Shown: in pieces, positions 62,268-64,000 of the stretch
How positions within the stretch are numbered: the stretch's first letter is position 1
How the letters are laid out: the number at the start of each line of letters is the position of its first letter
Assembly: GCA_002173095.1 (NCBI GenBank)
Contig: NHBK01000024.1
Coordinates: forward strand, 22,345-86,344
Reading direction: 5' to 3'
Length of the DNA: 64,000 bases
Origin: Hyphomonadaceae bacterium TMED5
GTDB taxonomy: Bacteria; Pseudomonadota; Alphaproteobacteria; Caulobacterales; Hyphomonadaceae
The notes under the pieces: generated by a model
Database searches by the model: none
Told to the model about the DNA's origin: nothing
The model's input: only the letters and a program-made list of their open reading frames with translations
Translations under genes and position numbers: made by a program

Positions 62268-62488
62268 CACGGCGCTACGCCCTCAACGCCACCCTACGAG
62301 GGTTGTTGTAATTCGCAATGAAGTTGTAGGCGGTGATGAACCCCGGATTTGCATCCGCGGAAATCCCGCCCTACGGTTCATCCCAAATTGTAGGTTGGTG
62401 ATGAAGGCAAAGCCGAAATCCCAACATTGCCGGCACATTTTCGGCGGGTATCCCCCGGAAAACATCCGGGGTTCAACGCCGCCCTACA
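62268..62488. repeat. Cluster of four REP-like units upstream of the hypothetical and abutting thiC
   Basis: Units at about 62270-62299, 62324-62374 (GTAGGCGGTGATGAAC to CCCGCCCTAC), 62389-62424 (GTAGGTTGGTGATGAAGGCA) and 62440-62488 (ending ACGCCGCCCTACA). The last is 2 bp from the thiC stop and could act as its terminator. They fill most of the 296-bp gap between genes. Confidence 0.7.
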
Positions 62489-62490
62489 GG

Positions 62491-64000
<1,510 letters not shown>

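Noticed and set aside
62195..62490. CRISPR array in the repetitive gap before thiC
   Set aside because: Repeats are palindromic, variable in length and spacing and show both orientations; they fit REP elements, and no cas gene is present.

Overview
The window looks like chromosome of a free-living, probably marine, alphaproteobacterium. I infer the Hyphomonadaceae/Maricaulales neighbourhood from the rplU-rpmA / obg-proB-nadD / rsfS-rlmH order, an L21 protein with an alphaproteobacterial-style C-terminal extension, an alphaproteobacterial flagellin, TonB-dependent receptors and moderate G+C. That placement is an inference, not a search result. I saw no rRNA, tRNA or CRISPR array. Both ends cut a gene: a sulfotransferase at the left and thiC at the right.

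Layout. 1-7.5 kb is a housekeeping block on the minus strand (rplU, rpmA, a GNAT acetyltransferase, obg, proB, nadD, rsfS, rlmH, a CPCC zinc-ribbon protein). A plus-strand sulfotransferase-like gene interrupts it between nadD and rsfS. 7.5-27.2 kb is an exopolysaccharide (EPS) locus. Its plus-strand arm carries galE, a phosphatase, a Wza-like export lipoprotein, a small secreted acidic protein, an outer-membrane beta-barrel, a Wzc-type co-polymerase/tyrosine kinase and two glycosyltransferases. Its minus-strand arms carry ugd, a UDP-glucuronate-type epimerase, a glycosyltransferase, two Wzy/O-antigen-ligase-like membrane proteins, an acyltransferase, the initiating sugar transferase and a BTLCP/LapG-like lipoprotein. 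No Wzx flippase is visible. 27.9-32.9 kb holds a membrane-anchored winged-helix regulator, a TonB-dependent receptor and a PepSY reductase-like protein, probably a metal-uptake unit. 33-50 kb is mixed: tdk, an S9 peptidase, an RcnB-like protein, a probable 4-hydroxybutyrate/succinate-semialdehyde pair, nitroreductase, an orphan flagellin, YceI, a 2OG-Fe(II) oxygenase, a pectinesterase-like lipoprotein, htpX and others.

50-59 kb is the least conventional part. It has a frameshifted double-ABM protein, a secreted acyl-carrier-like protein whose phosphopantetheine serine is a glutamate, and three paralogous small secreted cysteine-containing proteins around a second TonB-dependent receptor. One paralog's last 26 codons are duplicated as a 78-bp direct repeat that brackets an AT-rich sulfotransferase islet. 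59.4-62.5 kb is a REP-like palindrome field with a REP-associated tyrosine transposase broken by one in-frame stop and an unrecognised membrane-anchored protein, ending at thiC.

How the genes work together. The EPS arms supply UDP-sugars (galE, ugd, epimerase), initiation, chain extension, polymerisation and export. Two genes, an RcnB-like protein and the LapG-like lipoprotein, have the Shine-Dalgarno inside a perfect 8-bp leader hairpin, which suggests translational control. The best candidates for something undescribed are the repeat-bracketed sulfotransferase islet with its paralog family, and the exported Ser-less acyl-carrier-like protein.
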